The notes below the pieces were generated by a model. It saw only the letters and a list, made by a program, of their open reading frames with translations, was not told where the DNA came from and ran no database searches. Both the position numbers and the translations under genes were made by a program. A DNA stretch of 64,000 nucleotides from positions 3,980,001-4,044,000 of the forward strand of contig NZ_CP091913.1 in assembly GCF_022063185.1 (NCBI RefSeq). Direction: 5' to 3'. Origin of the DNA: Nostoc sp. UHCC 0870 (lineage in GTDB: Bacteria; Cyanobacteriota; Cyanobacteriia; Cyanobacteriales; Nostocaceae). Positions 27,475 through 36,340 of this stretch are shown here, piece by piece. Positions within the stretch are counted from its first letter, which is position 1. Every line of letters starts with the position of its first letter.

Positions 27475-27504
27475 AAATTTCAAATTAGTAACTCAGCAAC
27501 GGTC

Positions 27505-27540
27505 AATAGTGGAGATGCGATTGTCCACATCTCTACTATT
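27505..27540. terminator. Hairpin between converging tatA and cphA
   Basis: AATAGTGGAGATG (27505-27517) pairs with CATCTCTACTATT (27528-27540) with one mismatch and a 10-nt loop. It sits between the two stop codons and may end both transcripts. Confidence 0.6.
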
Positions 27541-27542
27541 AA

Positions 27543-30248
27543 CTACAGCAAAGTATTAATAACGGAATTAGATGCTATCCCATTTTGGTTATCGACAATG
27601 GCGGTGTGAGTATTTTGTTGTTGAATCTCTTCTGTGACTACACCGCGTAGCTTGATGAGTTTAATAGCACGGGTAACACTCTCTGGCAGAATTACTACCA
27701 AACCTTTTTCGGGGGCCATGTCCAAGCCTTTGTTTATTGCTTGGGTTTCATCCAAAATTGATTCATAACGGGCATCGGGTTTAACTTGGGTAATGCCTTT
27801 AGTGATCAAATCGGCGGCTGATCCCCTTGCTCTTCCCCTGGTATCGTCGTCTTCTTTGATAATGATGTAGTCAAAAATCTCGGCTGCTAGTTTGCCTAAT
27901 GTGACAAAATCTTCGTCGCGGCGATCGCCTGGCCCACCGACTATGCCAATTCGTTGTCCTGTAGTCCAGTTGCGGACAAAAGAACCCAAGGCTTCGTAAC
28001 TGGCTGGGTTGTGGGCGTAATCTACCAAGGCGTGATAGTTGCCCAAATTAAACAAATTCATCCGTCCTGGTGTTTGACTCACCGAAGCACGAAAGGTTTT
28101 TAAGCCGGCGCGAATTTGTTCGATAGACACATTCTGCACAAAGGCTGCTAAACTCGCCGCTAAGGCGTTAGCAATCATGAACGGCGCACGTCCACCCATC
28201 GTCAGGGGGATACCTTCTGCCCTTTCGATGCGATGTGTCCAATCACCTTTAACAATCGACAGGTAGCCATTTTCATAGACTGCCGCTACTCCTCCCTTTT
28301 GGATGTGCTGCTGCACTAACTCCGAACTGGGATTCATGGTGAAATAAGCAATATTGGCTTTGGTTTTTTCAGCCATTGCAGCTACGCGGCGATCGTCGGC
28401 ATTGAGTACCACGTAACCATCAGGAAATACAGCTTCTGCAACTACACTCTTGAGGTTGGCTAGCTGGTCAATGGTTTCTATGTCACCTATGCCTAGATGA
28501 TCGGCAGCAACATTTAACACTACACCCACATTACTTAACTCAAACCCTAAACCAGAACGGAGAAGACCTCCACGGGCTGTTTCTAATACGGCTACTTCTA
28601 CTGTAGGGTCTTGCAGGATGACGTGTGCGCTTTGGGGGCCTGTGTTGTCACCTGATTCTACTAAGTAATCCCCGATATAAGTACCGTCTGTAGTTGTATA
28701 ACCCACTACCTTGCCTGTCTGCTTATAGATATGAGCTAACAGGCGGGTAGTTGTAGTTTTGCCGTTAGTGCCTGTAACGCTGAGAATGGGAATGCGGCTG
28801 GATTGTTCATTGGGGAACAGCATATCCATAACTGCGCCGGCAACATTGCGGGGAATGCCTTGACTGGGGGCTACGTGCATCCTAAAACCAGGAGCAGCGT
28901 TAACTTCCACAATCACGCCATCTAGTTCTCGTAAGGGGCGGCTAATGTCAGAGGTGACGATATCTAGTCCACCGATATCTAAACCAATAATTTTGACTAC
29001 CCTTTGCGCTAACCAAACGTTTTCCGGGTGAATTTCGTCTGTACGGTCTACCGCAACACCACCTGTACTTAAATTGGCGGTTGCCTTTAAATAACAAATC
29101 GTGCCTTTGGGTGGCACGCTGTTGAGGGTGTAACCTTGCCTTTCTAGTAGCTGGTAACTGGTGCGGTCTAGTTCTATTTTGGTCAGGACGTTATCATGTC
29201 CATCGCCACGGTTGGGGTCTTGGTTGGTTTCTTCGATTAGTTGGGCAATTGTGGATCTGCCATTCCCAATCACATGAGCTGGTACACGTTCGGCAACTGC
29301 TACGACCTTACCATCTACCACTAGTACCCTGTGGTCGCGCCCAACGTAATACCTCTCCACAATGATTGAGCGGGAAACTTGTCTGGCTGCTTCGTAGGCG
29401 GCCTCTGCTTCTTCCCAGGTTCTAATATCAATGGTGATACCACGCCCATGATTACCATCTAGGGGCTTAATCACAATGGGATAACTACCAACCTGTTCAA
29501 TGGCTTCTTCTAAATCATCCAAGAAATTAATGACTGTACCCCTAGGTACTGGTACACCACACGCAGCTAAGATGCGTTTGGTGGCTTCCTTATCACAGGC
29601 TAATTCTACGCCTAAGATGCCAGTTCTTTGAGTCATGGTGGCTTGCATCCGCTTTTGATTCACACCATAGCCAAGTTGAATCAAAAAGCGTGCGCTGAGT
29701 TGCATCCAGGGGATACCGCGTTTTTCCGCTTCTTTGACAATGGCTTCGGTTGAAGGGCCTAGGGAAGCATCACGCCATAGGTCTTTGAGGTCTTGGATAT
29801 CTTGCTCTAGTTCTGCCTTGGGGTATCGACCGCGATCTACAATGCTTTGGCACAACCTGACGGCTGCTCTGCCAGCATAGCGTCCCGCTTCCTCGTTTAA
29901 ATACTCAATTACTACCTGGTAGATTCCAGGTGTGGCGGTTTCACGGGTGCGGCCGAAGCCAACGTGCATTCCTGCTAATTCTTGGAGTTCTAGGGCTACG
30001 TGTTCGACAATGTGACCCATCATCGTGCCTTCTCGCACTCTCATTAGAAAGCCACCACGACAGCCAGGTGAGCAGTAGTGACCTTCCAGACTTGGCAGCG
30101 CCTCTACCAATCCTTCATAAAAACCGGGGATTTCATTTGAGGGTGTCTCGGCAAGGTTCTCTAAGTCGAGGCGCATGACGATCAGCTTGTGGCGTCGAAT
30201 GCTCCAGTAATTTGGGCCGCGTAAGGTCTGGATCTTGAGGATTCTCAT
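27543..30248 (-). CDS. cphA: Cyanophycin synthetase
   Basis: The 901-residue enzyme has a CphA N-terminal domain (ending in a RGRYPKAELEQDIQDLKDLW region), an ATP-grasp domain (PIVIKPLDGNHGRGITIDI; IVEVNAAPGFRMH) and a Mur-ligase-like domain with P-loop SVTGTNGKTTTTRLLA and ALVDYAHNP. It polymerises aspartate and arginine into cyanophycin without ribosomes. The start at MRILKIQTLRGPNYW is chosen over the TTG ten codons upstream. It follows cphB on the same strand after 170 bp, the usual cphBA order. Confidence 0.97.
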   Translation of the reverse strand: MRILKIQTLRGPNYWSIRRHKLIVMRLDLENLAETPSNEIPGFYEGLVEALPSLEGHYCSPGCRGGFLMRVREGTMMGHIVEHVALELQELAGMHVGFGRTRETATPGIYQVVIEYLNEEAGRYAGRAAVRLCQSIVDRGRYPKAELEQDIQDLKDLWRDASLGPSTEAIVKEAEKRGIPWMQLSARFLIQLGYGVNQKRMQATMTQRTGILGVELACDKEATKRILAACGVPVPRGTVINFLDDLEEAIEQVGSYPIVIKPLDGNHGRGITIDIRTWEEAEAAYEAARQVSRSIIVERYYVGRDHRVLVVDGKVVAVAERVPAHVIGNGRSTIAQLIEETNQDPNRGDGHDNVLTKIELDRTSYQLLERQGYTLNSVPPKGTICYLKATANLSTGGVAVDRTDEIHPENVWLAQRVVKIIGLDIGGLDIVTSDISRPLRELDGVIVEVNAAPGFRMHVAPSQGIPRNVAGAVMDMLFPNEQSSRIPILSVTGTNGKTTTTRLLAHIYKQTGKVVGYTTTDGTYIGDYLVESGDNTGPQSAHVILQDPTVEVAVLETARGGLLRSGLGFELSNVGVVLNVAADHLGIGDIETIDQLANLKSVVAEAVFPDGYVVLNADDRRVAAMAEKTKANIAYFTMNPSSELVQQHIQKGGVAAVYENGYLSIVKGDWTHRIERAEGIPLTMGGRAPFMIANALAASLAAFVQNVSIEQIRAGLKTFRASVSQTPGRMNLFNLGNYHALVDYAHNPASYEALGSFVRNWTTGQRIGIVGGPGDRRDEDFVTLGKLAAEIFDYIIIKEDDDTRGRARGSAADLITKGITQVKPDARYESILDETQAINKGLDMAPEKGLVVILPESVTRAIKLIKLRGVVTEEIQQQNTHTAIVDNQNGIASNSVINTLL

Positions 30249-30418
30249 GGGAATAGGTAGATGGAGATTCGGAACCAAAATTCTAGTTTCTTACTGGAAT
30301 TGACCGCTAAACTGTTTGCAACGAACAGTTTTTTCTTCTTACATAGTATTTCAAGGATTTTTCTACGGCAAAGAATAATAGGCGATCAATTCAGTCTAAC
30401 CTCAGGTACTCTATTCCG

Positions 30419-31282
30419 TCAGCTAGAGATGCGGTGTACCGCAGGCAATACTGTCCTTTGGTACAGGTGAAAGCGATCGCCATAGCTGAGGATATGCAGA
30501 CGTAAGTTATGCACGGTTAAAGGTTCATTTGCGCCAACGTGGGGTTCGTTGGTGTGGGTGAGTTCGGTGGGATCGACAATGGTGACACTGCCTTTGCCCA
30601 TTACCTGTAGCCAACCATCGCGTTCAAATACAGCACAAGTATCTTCATCGATGCCAATTCCTAGTCTATCGGGATGAGCCGCGACTGCGCTAATGAGGCG
30701 ACCCATCCGATTGCGATTGTGGAAGTGCTGGTCAACAATGACTTCAGGAATTAATCCCAAACCCGTCGCCATATCTACTAGGGAACGATTTGGCGTTTCA
30801 CCACTACCACCACCAGCAATCATGTGATGACCCATCACGGCTGCTCCAGCACTTGTGCCGGCTAGAGTCAGTTGTCCGCCTCTGACCCGCTTGCGGATAA
30901 TTTCCATCGCTGGTGTATCTGACAATACACCACACAGGCGCAGTTGGTCGCCCCCTGTCAAAAATACCCCACTACAGGCTTCTAGGGATTCTTTCACATG
31001 GGAAGATTCACACTGCTCCCGTTCACGAATGTCTAAAATCTCGACCTTTTCAGCACCCATTTCTTCAAAAATGCGGATATACCGACCACCGATAATCGCG
31101 GGTTCGCGGGAAGCGGATGGAATAATTGTAATATAGGCCTTACTTGCACCAGAACGTCCAAAAAAAGTTCTCAGGATTTCTCGTCCATGAACTTTATCTT
31201 CTGCGCCTCCGATTACCAGAACGGCGGTTTTTGTAGCTTGGGGTGTCCTCATTTCCAGCGATTTAGCTTTTAATTCCGGCAT
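30419..31282 (-). CDS. cphB: Cyanophycinase
   Basis: The 287-residue S51-type serine peptidase shows VLVIGGAEDKVHGREIL, GVFLTGGDQLRLCG, the nucleophile Ser in LAGTSAGAAVMGHHM, and GIGIDEDTCAVFE. It splits cyanophycin into beta-Asp-Arg dipeptides. The start at MPELKAKSLEMRTPQ is chosen: it has a GGAG 7 bp upstream. The frame stays open for 68 more codons upstream, but that stretch is part of a GC-richer leader without family similarity. It forms an operon with cphA. Confidence 0.95.
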   Translation of the reverse strand: MPELKAKSLEMRTPQATKTAVLVIGGAEDKVHGREILRTFFGRSGASKAYITIIPSASREPAIIGGRYIRIFEEMGAEKVEILDIREREQCESSHVKESLEACSGVFLTGGDQLRLCGVLSDTPAMEIIRKRVRGGQLTLAGTSAGAAVMGHHMIAGGGSGETPNRSLVDMATGLGLIPEVIVDQHFHNRNRMGRLISAVAAHPDRLGIGIDEDTCAVFERDGWLQVMGKGSVTIVDPTELTHTNEPHVGANEPLTVHNLRLHILSYGDRFHLYQRTVLPAVHRISS

Positions 31283-31700
31283 TGTGTTTCTCCTGTCAAC
31301 AACTTCAGGAGCCATCGCCTTGGTCGGTGAGTGCAGCCACCCGTGGGGTTTTGCCGTCGAGTGGACTGCCGTTCCCTGGAGGGGTTTCCCGGCTTGTGGC
31401 GAATGGCGTGTGCATTTAACAAGGTTGATGAGCCTGATAGTTACTGCACTTTGTTTTTTACTAAGGACACTGCATTCGATGCACAAGAAGCCTCGTTATT
31501 CTGGTGTTCTTTGCTGTGCCTCAAAGCCAGAGCCTTGTTTTTCACCTGGTCACTTTTTCCAGACTGGCTCAATTGTGCTTAAGGGCTGTGTTCTCCCCTG
31601 GCATTGGGGATTAGGTTTCCCTTCTGGGTTTGGAGTGAGCAGGTCTTTACACACATTTTCTGAGGCTGGCCTGATGCATCCTGGAAGTTGTTAACTTGGT
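31283..31700 (-). promoter_or_regulatory. Possible structured 5' leader of the cphBA operon
   Basis: About 400 bp upstream of cphB is GC-richer than its surroundings and has several complementary segments: CTCCTG/CAGGAG (31290-31311), whose minus-strand left part includes the ribosome binding site; GCCATCGCC/GGCGAATGGC (31311-31319 with 31398-31407, one bulge); GCCG/CGGC (31368-31393); AGCCAG/CTGGCT (31525-31569) with inner CTGG/CCAG; TCCCC/GGGGA (31594-31610). No known RNA family or protein was recognised. It could also be an inserted element. The remaining 200 bp to trmD are AT-rich and hold the promoters of both genes. Confidence 0.4.
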
Positions 31701-31903
31701 CAGATTATTTATTTAAATCTAGTTGTGACAACATTTAAACATAAATTAAGTAACTAGAAAAACTTTTGAGTCTAGCAAAAGCCAAGAGTTCTAAGACTTT
31801 TAGATACTATTGATAAAGCCTATATGTAGTTTTACCCTACAATTGCAGCTTGTGTTTGATAGACATTCAAATTTAAGATTAGTGTTCTTGAATACGAATT
31901 ACT

Positions 31904-32674
31904 GTGCGTTTTGATATAGTTACACTTTTTCCTGACTGTTTTACCTCAGTTCTCAGTTCTGGTCTGCTGGGTAAAGCCCTCGCTAAACAAATTGCCCAAG
32001 TAAACCTAGCTAATCCTAGAGACTTTACTACCGACAAGCACCGCAAGGTAGATGACGAACCCTATGGTGGTGGTGTAGGGATGCTGATGAAGCCAGACCC
32101 CATTTTTAGGGCGGTAGAATCCTTGCCAGTTCTACCCCGCCGCGAGATTATTTTAATGAGTCCACAAGGTCAAACCATTAATCAACCTCTGTTGCGAGAA
32201 TTGTCAAGCAACTATGACCAATTAGTAGTCATTTGCGGACATTACGAAGGGGTAGATGAGCGGGTACTGCATCTTGTGACCCGTGAGGTATCCTTGGGGG
32301 ATTTCATCCTCACTGGGGGCGAAATTCCGGCAATGGCATTGATTAATGGTGTGGTGCGTCTCTTACCGGGGACTGTAGCGAAAACAGAGTCTTTAACAGC
32401 CGAAAGTTTTGAAGAGGGATTGTTAGATTATCCCCAATATACTCGTCCTGCCAACTTTCGCGGCTGGAAAGTCCCTGATGTCTTATTATCTGGCAATCAC
32501 GCCGCGATCGCTCAGTGGCGTTATGAACAACAAATTCAAAAAACCCGCGATCGCCGTCCTGATTTGCTCTCAAAATGGCAACAGGAGAAGAGGCAGGGGG
32601 GCAGGGGAGCAGAGGGGCAGGGGGAGCAGGGGGAGCAGGGGGAGCAGGGGAGGCAGGGGAGGCAGGGGGAGTAG
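31904..32674 (+). CDS. trmD: tRNA (guanine-N1)-methyltransferase TrmD with repeat-derived tail
   Basis: The 256-residue enzyme methylates G37 of tRNAs and has a SPOUT-type trefoil knot. Visible are MRFDIVTLFPDCF, DDEPYGGGVGMLMKPDP, VVICGHYEGVDERV and SLGDFILTGGEIPAMAL. The start is GTG. The normal enzyme ends near LLSKWQQEK (about residue 228). The last 27 residues, of only G, Q, E, R and A, come from a purine-rich tandem repeat (32587-32672) that has grown through the original stop region. ispF follows after 54 bp. Confidence 0.93.
   Translation: MRFDIVTLFPDCFTSVLSSGLLGKALAKQIAQVNLANPRDFTTDKHRKVDDEPYGGGVGMLMKPDPIFRAVESLPVLPRREIILMSPQGQTINQPLLRELSSNYDQLVVICGHYEGVDERVLHLVTREVSLGDFILTGGEIPAMALINGVVRLLPGTVAKTESLTAESFEEGLLDYPQYTRPANFRGWKVPDVLLSGNHAAIAQWRYEQQIQKTRDRRPDLLSKWQQEKRQGGRGAEGQGEQGEQGEQGRQGRQGE
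32587..32672 (+). repeat. Purine-rich tandem repeat inside the 3' end of trmD
   Basis: GGGGAGCA/GGGGAGGCA-like units repeated about ten times, coding for the low-complexity GEQGEQGRQGRQGE tail of TrmD. Confidence 0.85.
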
Positions 32675-32728
32675 GAAAACATAACCAATGCCCAATGCCT
32701 AATTATCATTCACCATTGACTACTAACT

Positions 32729-33211
32729 ATGAATATCCGAATTGGTAATGGCTACGACATACATCGACTGGTGAGCGATCGCGCTTTAATTTTGGGAGGA
32801 GTCCAAATTCCCCATGAACTCGGTTTACTAGGACATAGTGATGCGGATGTACTAACTCACGCCATTATGGACGCGATATTGGGGGCATTGTCTTTAGGGG
32901 ATATTGGCCATTATTTCCCCCCCACTGATCCCCAATGGGCAGGGGCAGATAGTTTAGTTTTGTTAAGCCAAGTCCATCAGTTAATTCGGGATCAAGGCTG
33001 GCAGATAGGCAATATTGACTCCGTGGTGGTAGCAGAACGTCCCAAGTTGAAGCCCCATATTAAAACAATGCGTGACAAAATAGCAGATGTTTTAAAATTA
33101 CAGCCTAATCAAGTGGGTATTAAAGCTACCACCAACGAAAAATTAGGACCTGTAGGACGAGAAGAAGGGATATGCGCTTATGCTGTAGTTCTGCTATTAG
33201 CGGCGGATTAA
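32729..33211 (+). CDS. ispF: 2-C-methyl-D-erythritol 2,4-cyclodiphosphate synthase
   Basis: The 160-residue enzyme has GNGYDIHRLV with the zinc-binding Asp and His, HSDADVLTHAIMDAILGALS, DIGHYFPPTDPQWAGADSL and the C-terminal KATTNEKLGPVGREEGICAY. It carries out the cyclisation step of the MEP isoprenoid pathway. Full length. It lies 54 bp after trmD and is probably co-transcribed with it. Confidence 0.96.
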   Translation: MNIRIGNGYDIHRLVSDRALILGGVQIPHELGLLGHSDADVLTHAIMDAILGALSLGDIGHYFPPTDPQWAGADSLVLLSQVHQLIRDQGWQIGNIDSVVVAERPKLKPHIKTMRDKIADVLKLQPNQVGIKATTNEKLGPVGREEGICAYAVVLLLAAD

Positions 33212-33272
33212 CTTACTTTCAGTCAAGGATTTTGCATCCCTAGCAAAATAATTAAATTAACCATCTAAGATT

Positions 33273-35057
33273 ATGCCATCTACTAGTAAGATAATTACTC
33301 TAATTAAACGTTTTTGGATACTGATAATTCTGGCTGCATTTACAGCAGTTACAGTTGCGGCTTGTAACCCAGAGAATTTTAAAAGTTCAGCAGCACAAAC
33401 CCCACAGTTAGTAAATAGTATTCTTAGTGATCCCAAAACTTTTAATCTAGCCCTAAGTCAAGAATCGCCTAATATTTTCGGTCTGACTTATGAAGGGCTA
33501 ATTAACCAAAATCCTATTACTGGTAAAGTAGAACCTGCTCTAGCAGAATCTTGGCAGATTTCTGAGGATAGATTGCGCTTTACATTCACTTTGCGTCCGG
33601 GCTTGAAATGGTCTGATGGTAAGCCACTCACAGCAGAAGATGTAGTTTTTACTTATAACGATATTTATTTTAATGAAGCAATTCCTACAGATACTAGGGA
33701 TGGTTTCAGAATTGGCGTAAATCGGAAATTACCTACTGTCAAAAAAATTGACGATCGCCGTGTGGAATTTACTCTACCAGAACCCTTCCGACCATTTCTT
33801 TTAAATGCTGGTACTCCAATTTTACCTGCCCATGCTTTAAAAGGATTTGTGAAACAGAAGAACCAAGACGGTAAACCGATATTCTTAAGCAAATGGGGCG
33901 TTGATACACCTCCAGAGCAAATTATTGTGAATGGCCCTTACAAATTAGAACGCTATGACACCAGTGAACGGGTAGTTTTTCGGCGCAATCCCTACTATTG
34001 GCGCAAAAGTCCTCAAGGCCAACCGCAACCTTATATTGAACGGATAGTTTGGCAAATAGTCGAAAATACAGATACTTCTTTGCTACAATTTCGTTCTGGT
34101 GGATTAGATTCTGTAGGAGTGACAGCAGAATACTTTTCCTTACTGAAAAAGCAAGAAAAACAAGGCAATTTCAAAATTTACGGGAGAGAACCAGGAACAG
34201 GTACAAACTTTATTTTATTTAACTTAAATAAAGGTAGAAGAGACGGTAAACCACTGGTAGATCCTATCAAGTCTCGTTGGTTTAATACAGTGGAATTTAG
34301 ACAGGCAGTAGCTTATGCTATTGACCGTCAAACGATGATTAATAACACCTTTCGTGGCTTGGGTGAACCACAAAATTCACCAATTACTGTCCAAAGTCCC
34401 TATTACATCTCCCCTCAAGAGAATCTCAGAACTTACGATTACAATCCAGAAAAAGCCAAGCAACTGCTGAAGAAAGCGGGCTTTAAATATAATGAACAAG
34501 GTCAATTATTAGATGCGGAAGGTAATCGTGTTCGCTTCACCTTACTGACTAACTCAGGTAATAAAATTCGAGAAGCGATAGGGTCACAAATCAAACAAAA
34601 CTTGGCTGTTATTGGGATGCAAGTTGATTTTACACCCTTGGCCTGGAATACCTACACAGATAAACTGGCTAATACTTTAGATTGGGAAGCTTCTTTACTC
34701 GGTTTAACTGGTGGTTTAGAACCGAATGATGGGGCTAATGTTTGGTCTCCTGATGGGGGACTACATATGTTTAATCAAAAACCCCAACCAGGACAAAAGC
34801 CCATTGAAGGTAGAGAAGTTGCACCTTGGGAAGAAGAAATTGGTCGCTTATATGTCCAAGCAGCCCAGGAATTTGATGAAGCGAAAGTCAAAGAAATTTA
34901 TGCCCAAACCCAAAGGATTACCCAAGAATATTTACCCTTTATTTATTTGGTGAATCCACTAGCCATGACAGCAGTACGCGATCGCTTTTCTGGCATTAAA
35001 TTTTCAGCCCTAGGTGGTGCTTTCTGGAATCTCTACGAAATCAAAATTGTTGAGTAA
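33273..35057 (+). CDS. Family 5 (peptide/nickel type) ABC transporter substrate-binding lipoprotein
   Basis: The 594-residue protein has a lipoprotein signal with lipobox TVAAC (Cys31), then the SBP family 5 pattern: NPITGKVEPALAESWQISED, FTFTLRPGLKWSDGKPLTAE, DVVFTYND, FRQAVAYAIDRQTMI. It would bind peptides or other ligands in the periplasm for an ABC importer; no permease or ATPase genes are adjacent. Exact ligand unknown. It is separated by 61 bp of mainly repeat sequence from larB. Confidence 0.9.
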   Translation: MPSTSKIITLIKRFWILIILAAFTAVTVAACNPENFKSSAAQTPQLVNSILSDPKTFNLALSQESPNIFGLTYEGLINQNPITGKVEPALAESWQISEDRLRFTFTLRPGLKWSDGKPLTAEDVVFTYNDIYFNEAIPTDTRDGFRIGVNRKLPTVKKIDDRRVEFTLPEPFRPFLLNAGTPILPAHALKGFVKQKNQDGKPIFLSKWGVDTPPEQIIVNGPYKLERYDTSERVVFRRNPYYWRKSPQGQPQPYIERIVWQIVENTDTSLLQFRSGGLDSVGVTAEYFSLLKKQEKQGNFKIYGREPGTGTNFILFNLNKGRRDGKPLVDPIKSRWFNTVEFRQAVAYAIDRQTMINNTFRGLGEPQNSPITVQSPYYISPQENLRTYDYNPEKAKQLLKKAGFKYNEQGQLLDAEGNRVRFTLLTNSGNKIREAIGSQIKQNLAVIGMQVDFTPLAWNTYTDKLANTLDWEASLLGLTGGLEPNDGANVWSPDGGLHMFNQKPQPGQKPIEGREVAPWEEEIGRLYVQAAQEFDEAKVKEIYAQTQRITQEYLPFIYLVNPLAMTAVRDRFSGIKFSALGGAFWNLYEIKIVE

Positions 35058-35058
35058 G

Positions 35059-35102
35059 GCTGTCACCTGTCACCTGTCACCCGTTACCTGTCACCTATCC
35101 CC
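35059..35102. repeat. Heptanucleotide array GTCACCT
   Basis: About five to six units of GTCACCT/GTCACCC/GTTACCT, ending 11 bp before the GTG start of larB. Confidence 0.8.
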
Positions 35103-35113
35103 TAAAATTTACC

Positions 35114-35902
35114 GTGACTCAAACTGAAACTTTGCGATCGCTCCTAGAGGCGGTTGCTAATGGTAAAGTTACCCCAGATATGGCTTTAGAGTCTCTCAAA
35201 GACTTAGCTTATGAACCTGTGGGGGAGTTTGCCAAAATTGACCATCACCGTCATCTGAGAACCGGTTTCCCGGAAGTAATTTGGGGGCCGGGTAAAACCC
35301 CAGAACAAATTGCCCAAATTATGGAGGTAATGCGTCAACGTAATCCTGTAGTGATGGCTACCCGCATTGAACCCAAAGTTTATACCTTATTACAACCAAA
35401 AGTTCGGGGATTACGGTACTACGAACAAGCAAGAATTTGTGCAATTGTGCCGCTTGAAATTGAACCACAGTTTGAGGGAGTTATTGGTATTCTCTCGGCT
35501 GGTACGGCTGACTTACCCGTTGCAGAAGAAGCCGCAGTTACAGCTGAACTTTCTGGGTTTCGTGTGCAGCGTCTTTGGGATGTGGGTGTGGCGGGAATTC
35601 ATCGTTTGTTAAGTAATCGCCATCTGCTGGAGTCAGCATCAGTATTAGTTGTAGTCGCCGGGATGGAAGGTGCTTTACCCAGTGTTGTAGCGGGTTTAGC
35701 TAATTGTCCTGTAATTGCTGTACCTACCAGTGTGGGTTATGGTGCTAGTTTTGGCGGGTTAGCACCATTATTAACAATGCTCAATTCCTGTGCGGCTGGG
35801 GTGGGGGTAGTCAATATTGATAACGGTTTTGGTGCAGCAGTGTTGGCGGGACAGATTTTGCGAACAGCCGAGAAATTACGGATGGCATCGGCGACATCTT
35901 GA
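35114..35902 (+). CDS. larB: LarB, pyridinium-3,5-biscarboxylic acid mononucleotide synthase
   Basis: The 262-residue protein has a LarB N-terminal part (FAKIDHHRHLRTGFPEVIWG, GKTPEQI) and a PurE-like C-terminal domain (GILSAGTADLPVAEEAAVTA, VVVAGMEGALPSVVAGLANC, PVIAVPTSVGYGASFGG). LarB makes the first intermediate of the nickel-pincer nucleotide cofactor from nicotinic acid adenine dinucleotide. No larC or larE in the window. Start codon is GTG, close to a heptamer array. Confidence 0.9.
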   Translation: MTQTETLRSLLEAVANGKVTPDMALESLKDLAYEPVGEFAKIDHHRHLRTGFPEVIWGPGKTPEQIAQIMEVMRQRNPVVMATRIEPKVYTLLQPKVRGLRYYEQARICAIVPLEIEPQFEGVIGILSAGTADLPVAEEAAVTAELSGFRVQRLWDVGVAGIHRLLSNRHLLESASVLVVVAGMEGALPSVVAGLANCPVIAVPTSVGYGASFGGLAPLLTMLNSCAAGVGVVNIDNGFGAAVLAGQILRTAEKLRMASATS

Positions 35903-35915
35903 GTTATGACAGCGA

Positions 35916-35951
35916 GTGATTGGGGACTGGGGATTGGGGACTGGGGACTGG
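35916..35951. repeat. Heptanucleotide array GGGGACT/GGGGATT
   Basis: Five STRR1-type units (reverse of CCCCAGT/CCCCAAT) downstream of larB. Confidence 0.8.
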
Positions 35952-36016
35952 GTGAATTACTTAATCTCTAAACTTTAGTTTCTATCCCTAATCTTTAACT
36001 TAATGAATTACTCAAG

Positions 36017-36223
36017 ATGCACTACCTAAGTGATTTAATATCTCAAAATTTTGGGGATCTACCTGTTAATTTAACTGTGTTGGCACAAAATGTGACTGAC
36101 CCTGACTTGATAGGTCAGTTACAGAAAGCGTGGAATACTTTTGTTAAGTCAGGTCAAATCTGGGCATTATTGATTGGTTTAGTAATTGGTTCTATCTTTA
36201 GAAACCTGACTAAGTACGGTTGA
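36017..36223 (+). CDS. Small single-pass membrane protein, unknown
   Basis: The 68-residue protein is a hydrophilic N-terminal half (SDLISQNFGDLPVNLTVLAQ) and a C-terminal membrane helix (IWALLIGLVIGSIFRNLTKY). It lies between larB and argH, flanked by repeat arrays. No family is recognised, but composition and position suggest a real cyanobacterial small gene. Confidence 0.6.
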   Translation: MHYLSDLISQNFGDLPVNLTVLAQNVTDPDLIGQLQKAWNTFVKSGQIWALLIGLVIGSIFRNLTKYG

Positions 36224-36257
36224 CATGGATAGGGAGTAGGAAGTAGGGGTGTAATAC

Positions 36258-36318
36258 TAATTCAAAATTCAAAATTCAAAATTAAAGAATTTTTGACTTT
36301 TGACTTTTGACTTTTTTA
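36258..36318. repeat. Short tandem repeats AATTCAA and TTTTGAC
   Basis: AATTCAAA-type octamers (36258-36283) and TTTTGACT-type octamers (36291-36316), just upstream of argH. Confidence 0.75.
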
Positions 36319-36340
36319 TACCCCAATCCCCAATATTTCT

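Noticed and set aside
31283..31694. Protein-coding gene on either strand upstream of cphB
   Set aside because: The translated sequences lack any family feature and a credible start; the cphB ATG at 31282 has its own ribosome binding site.
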